Source: Desmospora activa DSM 45169
Lineage (GTDB): Bacteria; Bacillota; Bacilli; Thermoactinomycetales; DSM-45169
Length of the DNA: 64,000 bases
NCBI RefSeq assembly: GCF_003046315.1
Contig: NZ_PZZP01000001.1
Location: forward strand, 930,001 to 994,000
Direction: 5' to 3'
Shown here one piece after another: positions 26,195 through 35,849 of this stretch. Every line of letters begins with the position of its first letter. Position 1 is the stretch's first letter. Position numbers and translations under genes: made by a program. The notes under the pieces were generated by a model. It had not been told where the DNA came from. It saw only the letters and a list, made by a program, of their open reading frames with translations, and ran no database searches.

Positions 26195-26547
26195 AACCTG
26201 TTGCTGAAATGCTGGCTCAAGTATTTCAAGAGACCCATCCACGCGTGGGGCGAGTTTCCATCAATGAGGGGACGCCCTTTCCTTATGCGGTGTATCGGGT
26301 GATGGGAAACGAGGACACGGAAACCCGGTGGCGATATTCCGTCGAGGTGGAGTGTTTTGGGATATCGGAGGATCCCGATGCGCTGGATGAGATTGTAGAA
26401 GTCTTTCGATCCTTAAACCGGCGGGAGTTATTGATGGCGGATACCGTGATCGTGTTTTATCTGGAAAACAGCTATGACATCCCCGACCCAACGGAGGATT
26501 TGATTCGGGTGATGGTGGTGTTTGAGGTTTTGCTCTATAAAACGTAA
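26191..26547 (+). CDS. Tail terminator/completion protein
   Basis: 118 residues (Y-A-V-Y-R-V, Y-S-V-E-V-E-C-F-G, D-L-I-R-V-M-V-V-F-E) in the slot of tail-terminator proteins. ATG 26191 is chosen over 26182 for spacing to CGGAGG. Confidence 0.75.
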   Translation: MKPVAEMLAQVFQETHPRVGRVSINEGTPFPYAVYRVMGNEDTETRWRYSVEVECFGISEDPDALDEIVEVFRSLNRRELLMADTVIVFYLENSYDIPDPTEDLIRVMVVFEVLLYKT

Positions 26548-26559
26548 GGAGGAATGACC

Positions 26560-27147
26560 ATGGCACAGATTCCGCGCAGTGGGATCACAAAGGATACGGC
26601 CAAAAATGTATTGGTCGATGCCGGGATACTGATTGTCAACTTTGGCGAATCGGATCAACGGCAAATCGGGGCCACTTCCGGCGGAAATACGGTTGCACAA
26701 GAGGTGACGATCCGGGAAAGCGAGCCGGACGGTGCGCGTGGACCGGTCGAAGGGCTACGTGATGTGGAGACGGCTTACTACCGCTTGACGGTTAACCTGT
26801 TTGAACATACATTGGATAATTTAAAAACGATTCTACGGGCAGAAGAAGAGACAAGCGAGAATGGTTACAAGAAAATCCGTCCCCGCCTGGATATTTTAGA
26901 GCAGGATTACCTGAAAAACATCGCCCTGGCTGTACGGATCAAAAACAGTGATAAATACGTCGTCCACGTGTTGGAAAACGCCTTGCCGGACAGTGAGATT
27001 GAGATGGGATCGGAGGATAAGGCGGATTTGGTGACGGAAGTGCAGTTTACCGCCCATTACGATCCGGCGGATGTCCTGAAAGCCCCCTACTATATCCTGT
27101 ATCCGGAGGGAGAAGACGGCGGCGGGGTCGAGAGTTTAGACGTGTAA
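26560..27147 (+). CDS. Major tail tube protein
   Basis: About 195 residues, acidic and beta-rich, directly before the tail chaperones and tape measure gene. Contains the T-V-A-Q-E-V-T-I-R-E-S-E-P-D phrase and a Gly/Glu-rich end. AAGGAGGAATGACC sets the ATG at 26560. Confidence 0.85.
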   Translation: MAQIPRSGITKDTAKNVLVDAGILIVNFGESDQRQIGATSGGNTVAQEVTIRESEPDGARGPVEGLRDVETAYYRLTVNLFEHTLDNLKTILRAEEETSENGYKKIRPRLDILEQDYLKNIALAVRIKNSDKYVVHVLENALPDSEIEMGSEDKADLVTEVQFTAHYDPADVLKAPYYILYPEGEDGGGVESLDV

Positions 27148-27209
27148 TGCGGGAGGGTTTCGACCCTCCTTTTCTTTATGGGGCCAAAACAAAAAAAGGA
27201 GTGGGAATC

Positions 27210-27623
27210 GTGGCGAAAGCGGTAACGGTTCATGAGAACGAGCTGGGTTATCGGAACCAATCGGCTTATCAGTTCCGGGAATTGGAGTTTGATGATATTT
27301 TCCGTCTTACGGCCATTGTGGACGCGGCCGAGGTAACGGAAGAGTTTATGACCCTATCCATGAACGCTCAACAAGGGCAACTGTCCCAGGAAAAGCTGGG
27401 TGCAAAATTCTTCTCCCTGTTGGTTCGGGGATTGTCCAAGCCGAAAGCGGCCAAGGAGATCAAGGGGTTTGTCGCCTCCATGATCGGGGTGAAACCTTCC
27501 GAGTTACCAAAAGGTATGGCGCTCATTGCGTTGTTGAAACAGATCAAGGAAGAGCGTGGGAAGGAGCTGGCGGATTTTTTCAGCGAGGCCGTGAAGTTGG
27601 TCAGCGGGGGAGAGCCGGAATAA
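27210..27623 (+). CDS. Tail assembly chaperone, zero-frame product
   Basis: 137 residues from a GTG behind AAAGGAG; helical C-terminal half. It corresponds to the lambda gpG type. The end contains T-TTT-TTC (27575-27581) in the zero frame, and a GGGGG run at 27606-27610; the -1 frame is open through both and continues to 27958. The longer in-frame start at 27147 has no ribosome site. Confidence 0.8.
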   Translation: MAKAVTVHENELGYRNQSAYQFRELEFDDIFRLTAIVDAAEVTEEFMTLSMNAQQGQLSQEKLGAKFFSLLVRGLSKPKAAKEIKGFVASMIGVKPSELPKGMALIALLKQIKEERGKELADFFSEAVKLVSGGEPE

Positions 27624-27958
27624 AAGATCTCCTCCTAAAGCGGTATGGATCCGGCGCGATGCACGTGTTTTCCCTTCCCTGGCGTGAAGCCTTTGAGCAG
27701 GTGGAAGCGGCGATGGAGGGAGAAGCGGAAGAGCGTCTCTGGCAACGATACTGCACTGAACTTCCGATCATGGCCCAAGGAAGAAAAAAACCGCCTTCTT
27801 ACAAAGAGTACAAGGACGACATCGAACGGAAGGTAAAAGCGGCAGCGCAAGCGCGAGCCCTGGCACTGCAACCGGGTAGGATCATATCCATGGAAGAACA
27901 TGCGCGGCGGTACTTGCAACCCGGCAACAATCCCAGATTGGTGAAGAAGGGAGGGTAA
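27575..27958 (+). CDS. Tail assembly chaperone extension made by -1 frameshift
   Basis: This frame, -1 to the upstream chaperone, gives I-K-D-L-L-L-K-R-Y-G-S-G and W-R-E-A-F-E-Q-V, which look like real coding sequence before the first ATG (27659). Its position before the tape measure gene is that of the gpGT-type fusion of siphophages. A separate start at 27659 lacks a ribosome site. The slip is probably at T-TTT-TTC or the G run. Confidence 0.7.
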   Translation, partial: FFQRGREVGQRGRAGIKDLLLKRYGSGAMHVFSLPWREAFEQVEAAMEGEAEERLWQRYCTELPIMAQGRKKPPSYKEYKDDIERKVKAAAQARALALQPGRIISMEEHARRYLQPGNNPRLVKKGG

Positions 27959-27962
27959 GCCG

Positions 27963-30671
27963 GTGAATATCTTTAAGGTGTGGGGAGAGGTGGCCCTGCG
28001 GGGGGCGGAGCAGGTTCGAGCGAAGTTGGGGGGCATTGATCAACTGGCCCAAAACGCTGGGAAAAAAATGGCCCAGACCGGCCAGCATTTCGTAAACGCC
28101 GGTCAACAGTTTGTCGGAGCCGGGCAGAAGATGACGGCCACTGGTGCGACTCTTACCGCGGGCGTAACCGCCCCGATTGCCGGGATTGGCTTAAAATCTA
28201 TTACTGCGGGGATGGACTTTGCTAATGCCATGTCAAAGGTACAAGCGCTGTCAGGAGCCGCCGGAAAGGATCTGCAATCCCTGGAAGATACGGCGAAGAA
28301 GATGGGTCGGGAGACCAGCTTTTCAGCGACTCAAGCGGCGGATGCGTTTGGATTTATGGCGCTGGCCGGGTGGGATACCAACCAGATGCTAAACGCCATC
28401 AACCCCGTGCTTGATTTGGCTAAAGCAGGCAGTATGGACTTAGCCCAAGCTTCCGATATCGTTACCGACACCATGAGCATGTTTAAAATCCAAGCGGAAG
28501 AAGCGGGACATGCAACGGATGTTTTTGCCTTTGCCCAATCGAATGCTAACACGAACGTGGAGCAAATGGGGGAGGCGATGAAATACGCTGGGGCGTCGGC
28601 GGCTAGTTTGGGTATGTCCATCGAGGAAACGTCCTCCTTTATGATGGCTTTTGCCAACCAGGGAATAAAGGGTTCGATGGCAGGCACCACCATGGAAGCC
28701 ATGTTGCGAGACTTAACCGCCCGGGCAGAGGACGGCAAACTAGCCATCAACGGGATGAATATTGAACTGTACGACCAAGAGGGGAACTTTCGGGGATTGC
28801 TTCCCGTCATGCAAGAGATTGAACAAGCTACCGCTGATTTGAGTGATGAAGAGAAACGGAACGTCTTAAGCAAGTACTTCCAACAGGAAGCGCTGCGGGG
28901 GGTTAACCTGTCTTTAAACGAAGGCATGGATAAAATTAGTGGTTATAATGACAGTTTGTCCAACAATGCCGACGCCCAGAAGAAAGCGGCAGGTGCAGCC
29001 AACGAAGCGGCTAAAATCATGGGCGAGAACACCAAAGGGGCCTATGATGAGTTGCTTTCTAAAATCGAAGCCGTCTCGATCGCATTCGCGCAAACGATGG
29101 AACCGGCGGTTATATGGGTGACGGAAAAGCTGGGGGATTTGGCGACATGGTTGGAAAATACCGACGAAAAAACAAAACTGATGATTGTCGGTATAGCCGG
29201 ATTTGCGGCGGCTTTGGGGCCGGTCATTTTGTATTTAGGTATGCTGACAACCTCCTTTGGTCACCTGTTGACGGCAGGGGGGAAGCTGATTCAATTTTTC
29301 ACCCTTGTGAATGGTACAACAGGCTTAACCAAATTCGGCAGTCTGCTCATGGGTCTGAAAAAGGCGTTTACGGCAGCCATTTGGGGGATTCGTGCATTCT
29401 CCACCGCTCTGTTTACTACACCGGTTGGGTGGATCATCCTAGGGATCACGGCCATTATCGCGGCTATCTACCTTTTGTGGGACAACTGGGACACGGTTTC
29501 CGCTTGGTTGTCTGAGGCGTGGGAATGGTTGAAGGAGTTGGCGATGTCCATCTTTGAGCCGATCGCAAACTTCATTTCGGAAACGTGGACAGCGATCAAA
29601 ACGAAAACGGTAGAGATCTGGAATGCTGTGATGGATTTCCTGCGAGAGTGGGGGACAACGATTCTGGCCGTGTTTGGCGGTCCAATCGGCTTGATTCTGG
29701 CACTAGTGATTGAACACTGGGACGCGATCAAAGAAGTTACCATCGCGGTATGGAACGCGGTTAAGAGTTGGCTGGCTTCGGTGTGGAACGCGATTGTATC
29801 CGTTGTAAAGCCGCCGATCCTGGCGATCTACAACTACCTTAAAGCGCGGTGGGATGCAGCCAAGGCTGTCACACAAGCGGTATGGAATGCGGTTAAATCC
29901 TTTATGGCGGCGGCGTGGGAGTGGATTAAGCAAAAAGTAATCACGCCGTTAATGGCGATCTATAACCAGATTAAGAGCCGGTTTAATCAGGTCAAATCTA
30001 CCATCACCAGTGTGATGAACAACGTAAAAACCTTAATTAGTAATGCGTGGAATAACATCAAAAAAGTTATATCGTTGGCAGTTGATTTTGTACTTGATGC
30101 TGTGAAAACCGGCTTCAAATTGGTGCGATCTATCATTCAAGGGGATATGGACGGAGCCTATAAAATCATCAAGGGGTTTTCAGACAAGTGGAAATCCGCC
30201 GGTAAAGGCTTGCTAGAGGCTTTTACCAAGGGGATTAAGAATGGGTTCAAAAAGGCAAAAGACGCTGTAACTAACGGGCTAAAGAAGATAAGGAACCTCC
30301 TGCCGTTTTCACCGGCGAAGGAAGGGCCTTTATCTGACTTAGATAAATCGGGGGAGTCGTTCTTTCCGACGTTTGCAAGCCGGATGCTGTCGCAAAAAGG
30401 GTTGGGGAAAGGGGTGGCGACGGTTCATAAAGGCATGAATGGTATCTACGATGCTTTGGAGACAGAGGTGAATCCAAGCCTTCGACCGGCATGGGCAACC
30501 GTTAACCCTTCCCTGAGGTCCCATATAGGAGAAGCTCAGGGAGTCGGTAGTCCGACAAACGTATATATCACCGTTCATGGGAACTTAGATTCTGAGTTGT
30601 ATGATCGTTTGATGCGGCAACAGGCACAGGATACGAAAAACGCCTTTTATATCCGTGGATTGCGGGGATGA
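27963..30671 (+). CDS. Tail tape measure protein
   Basis: 902 residues. TP901-type domain in the first 350 (S-F-S-A-T-Q-A-A-D-A and E-Q-M-G-E-A-M-K-Y-A-G), hydrophobic segments near 410-500, then Trp-rich repeats of the W-N-A-V-K form to about 700 and a C-terminal L-P-F-S-P-A-K motif. Sets tail length, here predicted by size to be roughly 130 nm by the usual proportion. GTG start. Confidence 0.93.
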   Translation: MNIFKVWGEVALRGAEQVRAKLGGIDQLAQNAGKKMAQTGQHFVNAGQQFVGAGQKMTATGATLTAGVTAPIAGIGLKSITAGMDFANAMSKVQALSGAAGKDLQSLEDTAKKMGRETSFSATQAADAFGFMALAGWDTNQMLNAINPVLDLAKAGSMDLAQASDIVTDTMSMFKIQAEEAGHATDVFAFAQSNANTNVEQMGEAMKYAGASAASLGMSIEETSSFMMAFANQGIKGSMAGTTMEAMLRDLTARAEDGKLAINGMNIELYDQEGNFRGLLPVMQEIEQATADLSDEEKRNVLSKYFQQEALRGVNLSLNEGMDKISGYNDSLSNNADAQKKAAGAANEAAKIMGENTKGAYDELLSKIEAVSIAFAQTMEPAVIWVTEKLGDLATWLENTDEKTKLMIVGIAGFAAALGPVILYLGMLTTSFGHLLTAGGKLIQFFTLVNGTTGLTKFGSLLMGLKKAFTAAIWGIRAFSTALFTTPVGWIILGITAIIAAIYLLWDNWDTVSAWLSEAWEWLKELAMSIFEPIANFISETWTAIKTKTVEIWNAVMDFLREWGTTILAVFGGPIGLILALVIEHWDAIKEVTIAVWNAVKSWLASVWNAIVSVVKPPILAIYNYLKARWDAAKAVTQAVWNAVKSFMAAAWEWIKQKVITPLMAIYNQIKSRFNQVKSTITSVMNNVKTLISNAWNNIKKVISLAVDFVLDAVKTGFKLVRSIIQGDMDGAYKIIKGFSDKWKSAGKGLLEAFTKGIKNGFKKAKDAVTNGLKKIRNLLPFSPAKEGPLSDLDKSGESFFPTFASRMLSQKGLGKGVATVHKGMNGIYDALETEVNPSLRPAWATVNPSLRSHIGEAQGVGSPTNVYITVHGNLDSELYDRLMRQQAQDTKNAFYIRGLRG

Positions 30672-31516
30672 TTCCGATGATAGTCAAAACGCACCATAAT
30701 TTCCGGGTGATTCGTAAGGATGGGAAACAGTATGATCTGGCACAGCTTGGTGTCATCGTGACAAAGTTTATTGTTAGTGCCCCGGAAGTTCGACACGAGA
30801 CAGAGGAGATGGAGGGACGCGATGGGCTGGTGGATCTGGGGACAATGTATGGGAGTCGATCGATTGAGGCTCAATGTGAGATGAAAGCAAGAGACATCTA
30901 TGATTACCCCCTTTTGCGGAACGAATTGTTCCGCGTTTTTGATTCACGGGAACCTTTTTATGTTGTTTGCGATTTGGAACCGGGAAAGCGATGGCTAGTC
31001 AAGTACGCGGGTACGTATTCGATGGCCCAAATTGCGACATTAGGGAAATTTACACTTCCCCTGGTGTCATTCTCTCCCTATTCGGAATCCACGACCACCA
31101 CCCTTGACCCGCTGATTTTTGAATCCGAGGCGTGGCAGTTTGGTCACGGTATCCCCTTGGAGGATGTTCGTTATGATCATTCCAACCGAAAGTTTCGCAT
31201 ATACAACATGGGGGATGTAACGGTTGACCCGCGGGAACATCCGCTTCATATTACGATCCATACGACGGCAACCGATCAGACCACCCTTGAGATGATCAAC
31301 CATACGACAGGGGATCACTTCAAGTACACAGGAAACACATACAACACGATCCCGATCGAGCTGATCGGCGTAAGAGTATGGCGAGGGCAACGTACTTCCC
31401 TGTTACGGCGGACGAATTATGGTTTGATTACCCTGGCACCGGGTTGGAACGAGCTGGAGGTGCGTGGGGCGGAGTTCAGCCGGATTACGTTTGATTTTCG
31501 ATTCTATTATTTTTAG
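30668..31516 (+). CDS. Distal tail protein (Dit)
   Basis: 282 residues directly behind the tape measure gene, overlapping it by 4 bases. The N-terminal belt domain (G-R-D-G-x-V-D-L-G, Y-x-R-S-I-E) and C-terminal galectin-like region fit siphovirus family tail proteins of the SPP1 gp19.1 type. Hub of the tail tip. Confidence 0.88.
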   Translation: MIPMIVKTHHNFRVIRKDGKQYDLAQLGVIVTKFIVSAPEVRHETEEMEGRDGLVDLGTMYGSRSIEAQCEMKARDIYDYPLLRNELFRVFDSREPFYVVCDLEPGKRWLVKYAGTYSMAQIATLGKFTLPLVSFSPYSESTTTTLDPLIFESEAWQFGHGIPLEDVRYDHSNRKFRIYNMGDVTVDPREHPLHITIHTTATDQTTLEMINHTTGDHFKYTGNTYNTIPIELIGVRVWRGQRTSLLRRTNYGLITLAPGWNELEVRGAEFSRITFDFRFYYF

Positions 31517-31527
31517 GGGGCGTGTTT

Positions 31528-32052
31528 ATGAGCAACGACTGGAATAATGTAATCGGTAGAGACGTGAAAGCAGCCCTCCAAAATATCGCGGATACGGAAC
31601 GACAGTCCGCCGAGGCGAAACAAATCGCCCGGGCGGCGGAAACCAAAGCGGATGAAGCGAAAGAGATTGCACAACAGGCGGTGACAAAGGCCGACAGCGT
31701 GCAGACCCAACTGGATACCATCGTGGTAGAAGGGGATTCATCGGTTGAAGCGGCCCAGGCGAGGGTAAATGCTATGGGACAAGAGTATCCCACCTTAAAA
31801 ACACGGCTGGATGACAGTGATGCGAGGATGGTTGCGATCTCAAACGATGTGGACGATGTGAAAAAGGAAGCAGACAAAAGCACGTCCTATTTTAACACCT
31901 TGTGGCAACCGCCTATCATGCCGGATACGATCCTGGGTGAGGGAGTGCCGGATAACACTAATCCGGATGATCAGCTGGCCCATCTGCTTGATCCACTTGT
32001 TACGGAAGATCCGGATTATGTGACCAAAATGAGCCTGGGAAAGGATGCATGA
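31528..32052 (+). CDS. Tail protein, N-terminal part, ended by an in-frame TGA
   Basis: 174 residues, helical coiled-coil start (N-D-W-N-N-V-I-G-R-D-V, A-E-A-K-Q-I-A-R-A-A-E), typical of tail fibre attachment regions. TGA at 32050-32052 interrupts a frame that continues without a break, coding G-G-W-D-I-W-R-Y-D-F and then the carboxypeptidase. No ribosome site lies after the stop, so the original product was about 777 residues. Confidence 0.75.
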   Translation: MSNDWNNVIGRDVKAALQNIADTERQSAEAKQIARAAETKADEAKEIAQQAVTKADSVQTQLDTIVVEGDSSVEAAQARVNAMGQEYPTLKTRLDDSDARMVAISNDVDDVKKEADKSTSYFNTLWQPPIMPDTILGEGVPDNTNPDDQLAHLLDPLVTEDPDYVTKMSLGKDA

Positions 32053-33864
32053 GGTGGGTGGGATATCTGGCGCTATGATTTCACGCCGGCAAACCCGGAG
32101 AAAACGGTTATTGTGACGGCCTGTTTGCACGGGAATGAGTACACCGGGTTTTATGCTTTGGCCCAGTTCCTGGATCTACTGGTGCGCCGGTGGCGGGAGT
32201 ATCCGCAGCTCTCTTATTTACGGAAGAATGTCCGGCTTATTACCATCCCTATCGTCAATCCATGGGGCTTTAATCAGGGAAGGCGGCAGAACGCCAATCA
32301 AGTCGATTTAAACCGTAACTTCCCCTATAATTGGGATCTTTTTGCAAACGGACAGCCGGGGGATACCAATTACAAAGGGCCGTCCCCGATGTCAGAGGTG
32401 GAAGCCGAGCACTTAGACGCCTTGTTTAATGAGTTTAACGACGCGGTGGCATATTTGGACTTTCACACCATTATTTCCGTGGCGGCAGAGTACGTGATGT
32501 TTGTCCCCCGCTGGTTACGGCAGAACAATTCCCGTTGGGCACGGGTTGTGCAAGAAATGCACGACCCCGACCGCGATCGCATTGCATGGGGAACATCGAC
32601 GCTTCCAGCAGCGACCAACTATGCACGCCAACAATACGGGTTTAATGTGGGCCTACCAGAGTTTTACAATGGTTTGTTTGGATCTCAACACCGAGACAGC
32701 GCTGAGATGACACAGGCTGTTAAGTGGTTTGGGAATATGATTCTACAAGGGACGATGATTTCAGCACAGGCGACAGTGGAAACCCTGAAAGATCCGACGA
32801 TGAAATGGTATGCCTACGATGAATCACCCGGTAGTTTGTTCGGCGAGGATGGCGATTATGAGGGGACGCCCGGTGAATCCGTACCCGTTAATAGGGTGAA
32901 CCACTCACAACTATCGACCAAAACATACAGCACGGATTATACCGTTTTCGGGCAAACATCGATGAAGATGGTTGCCGACAATCAGGCGACCAATGGTAGT
33001 ATCAACCTCACTGAGCTGACATCCGGGACTTATTGGCTGTGGACACTATATCGCCAGGTGACGGAGATTTCAGATGGTCATTTTGGTATGTATGTTTACA
33101 ACTACAACAGTTCCGACAACTTGGAAACGGTAGTCCCCAATCGCACCAGTCCAGACAGCGACTGGGTACGAGTTGGAGGTGTATTTCAAGGGCGGAGTGG
33201 GGGATGTCGGTTGGTATATGGCCGTACAGTTGCCTGGACGGGAACAGTTTATGTGGACGGGAACATGTTGGTGCAACTGAGTGAGAAGGAATACAACGAC
33301 TATATTGAAGGGAAGATCTCACTGGAGCAGCTGATGGACAAATACCAGTTTCCCTATGAAAAGGAACCGGATCGGATTGCGGTAAACAGCCGGAATTATT
33401 CCACGGTGTTACAGACGGTGCAACAGTTTACCGTAGAGACACCAGGAGTGGTGTCGGTGGACGGCTTTGTCACCTTCACCCTGTCCCAAGAGGCGGAAGT
33501 CGGGTTTATCCCGCTGGCATATCAGCCATTTGCAGCGGAGTTTAATTGGGGCGACGGGAACGCGAATCCTTTGTACGAAATCCGTCGCCGCTTCCCTGCT
33601 GGCACGCATACACTCCCCCTTTATGGGCAGATGTACGCAGTGCCGACGAGCAAACGGATCAGTAACCGCAGTGGGGATTTGACGATTCGCTTGCGAGCGA
33701 TGCGGAGCACCGGAATGCTGACGATTAATCAGTACCGGTTACGGGTGACATTCCTGCCCGCGGCCCCCGGTTTGGAAATGTATGATGCAACCAAACGGGA
33801 AAGCCTAAGTTCTAGCGCGATGCAAAAGGTTTATCCTGTACCGCGGGCAGACGATGAGGAATAG
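32053..33864 (+). CDS. Tail-associated M14 zinc carboxypeptidase-like protein
   Basis: Continuation of the same frame after the TGA (next possible start GTG 32113). M14 zinc ligands L-H-G-N-E, then D-L-N-R-N-F-P and L-D-F-H-T, and a likely catalytic Glu in G-L-P-E-F-Y-N-G. The second half (from about 240) is beta-rich with Asn/Thr/Tyr-rich receptor-binding style. It probably cuts peptidoglycan peptides or another wall polymer at the tail tip. As sequenced it can only be made by readthrough or weak internal initiation. Confidence 0.8.
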   Translation, partial: GGWDIWRYDFTPANPEKTVIVTACLHGNEYTGFYALAQFLDLLVRRWREYPQLSYLRKNVRLITIPIVNPWGFNQGRRQNANQVDLNRNFPYNWDLFANGQPGDTNYKGPSPMSEVEAEHLDALFNEFNDAVAYLDFHTIISVAAEYVMFVPRWLRQNNSRWARVVQEMHDPDRDRIAWGTSTLPAATNYARQQYGFNVGLPEFYNGLFGSQHRDSAEMTQAVKWFGNMILQGTMISAQATVETLKDPTMKWYAYDESPGSLFGEDGDYEGTPGESVPVNRVNHSQLSTKTYSTDYTVFGQTSMKMVADNQATNGSINLTELTSGTYWLWTLYRQVTEISDGHFGMYVYNYNSSDNLETVVPNRTSPDSDWVRVGGVFQGRSGGCRLVYGRTVAWTGTVYVDGNMLVQLSEKEYNDYIEGKISLEQLMDKYQFPYEKEPDRIAVNSRNYSTVLQTVQQFTVETPGVVSVDGFVTFTLSQEAEVGFIPLAYQPFAAEFNWGDGNANPLYEIRRRFPAGTHTLPLYGQMYAVPTSKRISNRSGDLTIRLRAMRSTGMLTINQYRLRVTFLPAAPGLEMYDATKRESLSSSAMQKVYPVPRADDEE

Positions 33865-33874
33865 GAGGGATGTT

Positions 33875-35521
33875 ATGATGATTATTACCTCCTTGGAAGG
33901 CCAGGCAGAACGGCTGACCGATTATACCCAACTTACACGAAAGCGGGCGGTCAATGGTGACCGTTCGCTTTCGTTTTGGGTGCCGGAGACGGACCGAAAC
34001 CGGCATGCTTTCCCGCTTGTGGCTGAGGAATCTACGATCGAATATGACGGTGAAAAGTATGTGATTAAGTCCCTGGAGAAAAGGTTGAAGGGCCGCACGC
34101 CGGTTAAGGTTGTGGAAGCCTTGCACAAAATGATCCCCGATCTTGTGGACAACTACATCTATGACACCGAGAGCCGGACACTACAGATAATCCCGGCGCT
34201 TTCTTTTGCCTTGCACGGGACGGGGTACACCTTTACGGTACAAGGCTCATTCAGTTCCAAGGAGTTCGAGAACTTTGGTGATGACAACTCGCTCCGATTG
34301 CTCACTCAAATAATGGACCGGTACGGAGCCGAGTTTGACATTCAGGGAACCCATTTAACGATCAAAAACGAAATCGGTGGGGAACCGGATTTCGTTTTCC
34401 GATACAAGCACAATACCAAGGCTTTGGTACTTCATTCCGATACAAAGGATCTGGCCACCTATATTCGCGGGTATGGGGCGATCGATGAGGAAACCGGCGA
34501 ATATCTTGTCACAGCGGAATACACCTCATCAAAAGCGTATGGTCCGTTTGGAATCCGTCACGCGCCACCGGTGCGGGATGAACGCTTTTACAACTACGAT
34601 GCACTGTTAGAAGAATGTAAGCGACGGCTAAAGGATGAGCCAGAAATGAGTTTGCAACTATCCTTTGTCGAGTTAAAAGAGCAGGGCTATCCAGATCAAA
34701 AGCCGGGCCTGGGCGACCGCGTCCCGGTCATTCATGAACCGCTAGGGTTGGAATTAACAGCCCGAATCCTAGAGATTACCGACTACCCCGAATCGCTGAA
34801 ATCCCCCGATGTGGTGCTGGCTAACATACGCCCCAACATGCCGACCCTATACGCTGGATTCCAAAACGCCACCAAGCGACTGGCGGAAGTGATGGACCCC
34901 GATGGGAACATTACCACCGTAACAAAAAAGATATATTCCAACTCCCATGTGTATCAGGATAATCTGGGATACTGGGCAGTCAATCCGGTAGATCCTCGGC
35001 GCTATGTGTTTATGGGCAGCGGGGGGATCGATGTACGGCGAGGATTGATTCGGGTGGAGCGAGAAGATGGATTTCCGATTATCATTGGTGGGGAGTTACA
35101 GTATGATCTGAACATCCAAGGCGCCATTCCCATGTTGAAGAGTACGACGGTAAGTATTGGTGGATCACAAGGGATTTGGTGGGAGACATCCCACGCCGAT
35201 CAACCACAAAATTGCCAGTTCTTCACTTACGAACACAAAGCCCGGTACTTGGTTGTACGGGCGCTGTTGTACGTGGAGGCGGGAGCGCGGGCATATTTCT
35301 CAATTGAAACTGGGACATACGGCCAGGGAAACGTTATCGTGTTGGGTTCTACCACATCAACGAACACAGACCCGGATGATACCGACAGTAGAGCGGAGGA
35401 AATCCGAATTGATCTGGGAACGCCAACGGGGAACCGGCGGGCGTTTTATTTGCGTCTTCGTTCCTCCCGCAGTGATCGGAAAGTATATGCGCGAGTATCC
35501 CGCTTATGGTTGGAGGGGTGA
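33875..35521 (+). CDS. Tail-associated protein (Tal, prophage endopeptidase type)
   Basis: 548 residues. The first 350 match the siphovirus prophage endopeptidase tail family (gp27-like hub): R-A-V-N-G-D-R-S-L-S-F, I-G-G-E-P-D-F-V-F, G-D-R-V-P-V-I-H. The rest is beta-rich and may bind carbohydrate. AGGAGG sets the ATG at 33875; an earlier in-frame ATG at 33854 has no site. Confidence 0.85.
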   Translation: MMIITSLEGQAERLTDYTQLTRKRAVNGDRSLSFWVPETDRNRHAFPLVAEESTIEYDGEKYVIKSLEKRLKGRTPVKVVEALHKMIPDLVDNYIYDTESRTLQIIPALSFALHGTGYTFTVQGSFSSKEFENFGDDNSLRLLTQIMDRYGAEFDIQGTHLTIKNEIGGEPDFVFRYKHNTKALVLHSDTKDLATYIRGYGAIDEETGEYLVTAEYTSSKAYGPFGIRHAPPVRDERFYNYDALLEECKRRLKDEPEMSLQLSFVELKEQGYPDQKPGLGDRVPVIHEPLGLELTARILEITDYPESLKSPDVVLANIRPNMPTLYAGFQNATKRLAEVMDPDGNITTVTKKIYSNSHVYQDNLGYWAVNPVDPRRYVFMGSGGIDVRRGLIRVEREDGFPIIIGGELQYDLNIQGAIPMLKSTTVSIGGSQGIWWETSHADQPQNCQFFTYEHKARYLVVRALLYVEAGARAYFSIETGTYGQGNVIVLGSTTSTNTDPDDTDSRAEEIRIDLGTPTGNRRAFYLRLRSSRSDRKVYARVSRLWLEG

Positions 35522-35524
35522 TAA

Positions 35525-35779
35525 ATGAAAGTGAAACTTTATGCCGATATAGACGAAGAGGGAAATATCATTTGCTCTATCGCTGGTTGCGCTATTGTTC
35601 CCGGCAGGACATTTGATCATTTTTTTGAGTGTGACAGTTGGGAGATTCCGCAGGAAATCGAAAATTATCAAGTTGTAAACGGGCAGTTGCAACGAAGGGA
35701 AGAGCCGGAAGAGGAACCAGAGGAAGAGCAGCCCCCAATCGAAGAAGAGGAGGAGCCTTCAGATCCCATTAACGATTAG
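35525..35779 (+). CDS. Small acidic tail-region protein
   Basis: 84 residues; short beta-rich N-terminal part (M-K-V-K-L-Y-A-D-I-D-E-E-G-N) and a C-terminal Glu/Pro tail. Lies in the slot of XkdW/XkdX-like small proteins. GGAGGGGTG precedes the ATG. Confidence 0.65.
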   Translation: MKVKLYADIDEEGNIICSIAGCAIVPGRTFDHFFECDSWEIPQEIENYQVVNGQLQRREEPEEEPEEEQPPIEEEEEPSDPIND

Positions 35780-35849
35780 CATGTAACGCCCAATACGAGG
35801 AGGTGAACCATGGCTTGAAAAGCAGCGGGAGAGAGGGAGTGAAAGCGAG

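Noticed and set aside
32113-33864. Carboxypeptidase as an independent gene with start at 32113
   Set aside because: The GTG has no ribosome site, and the M14 domain needs the residues encoded between the TGA and this codon.
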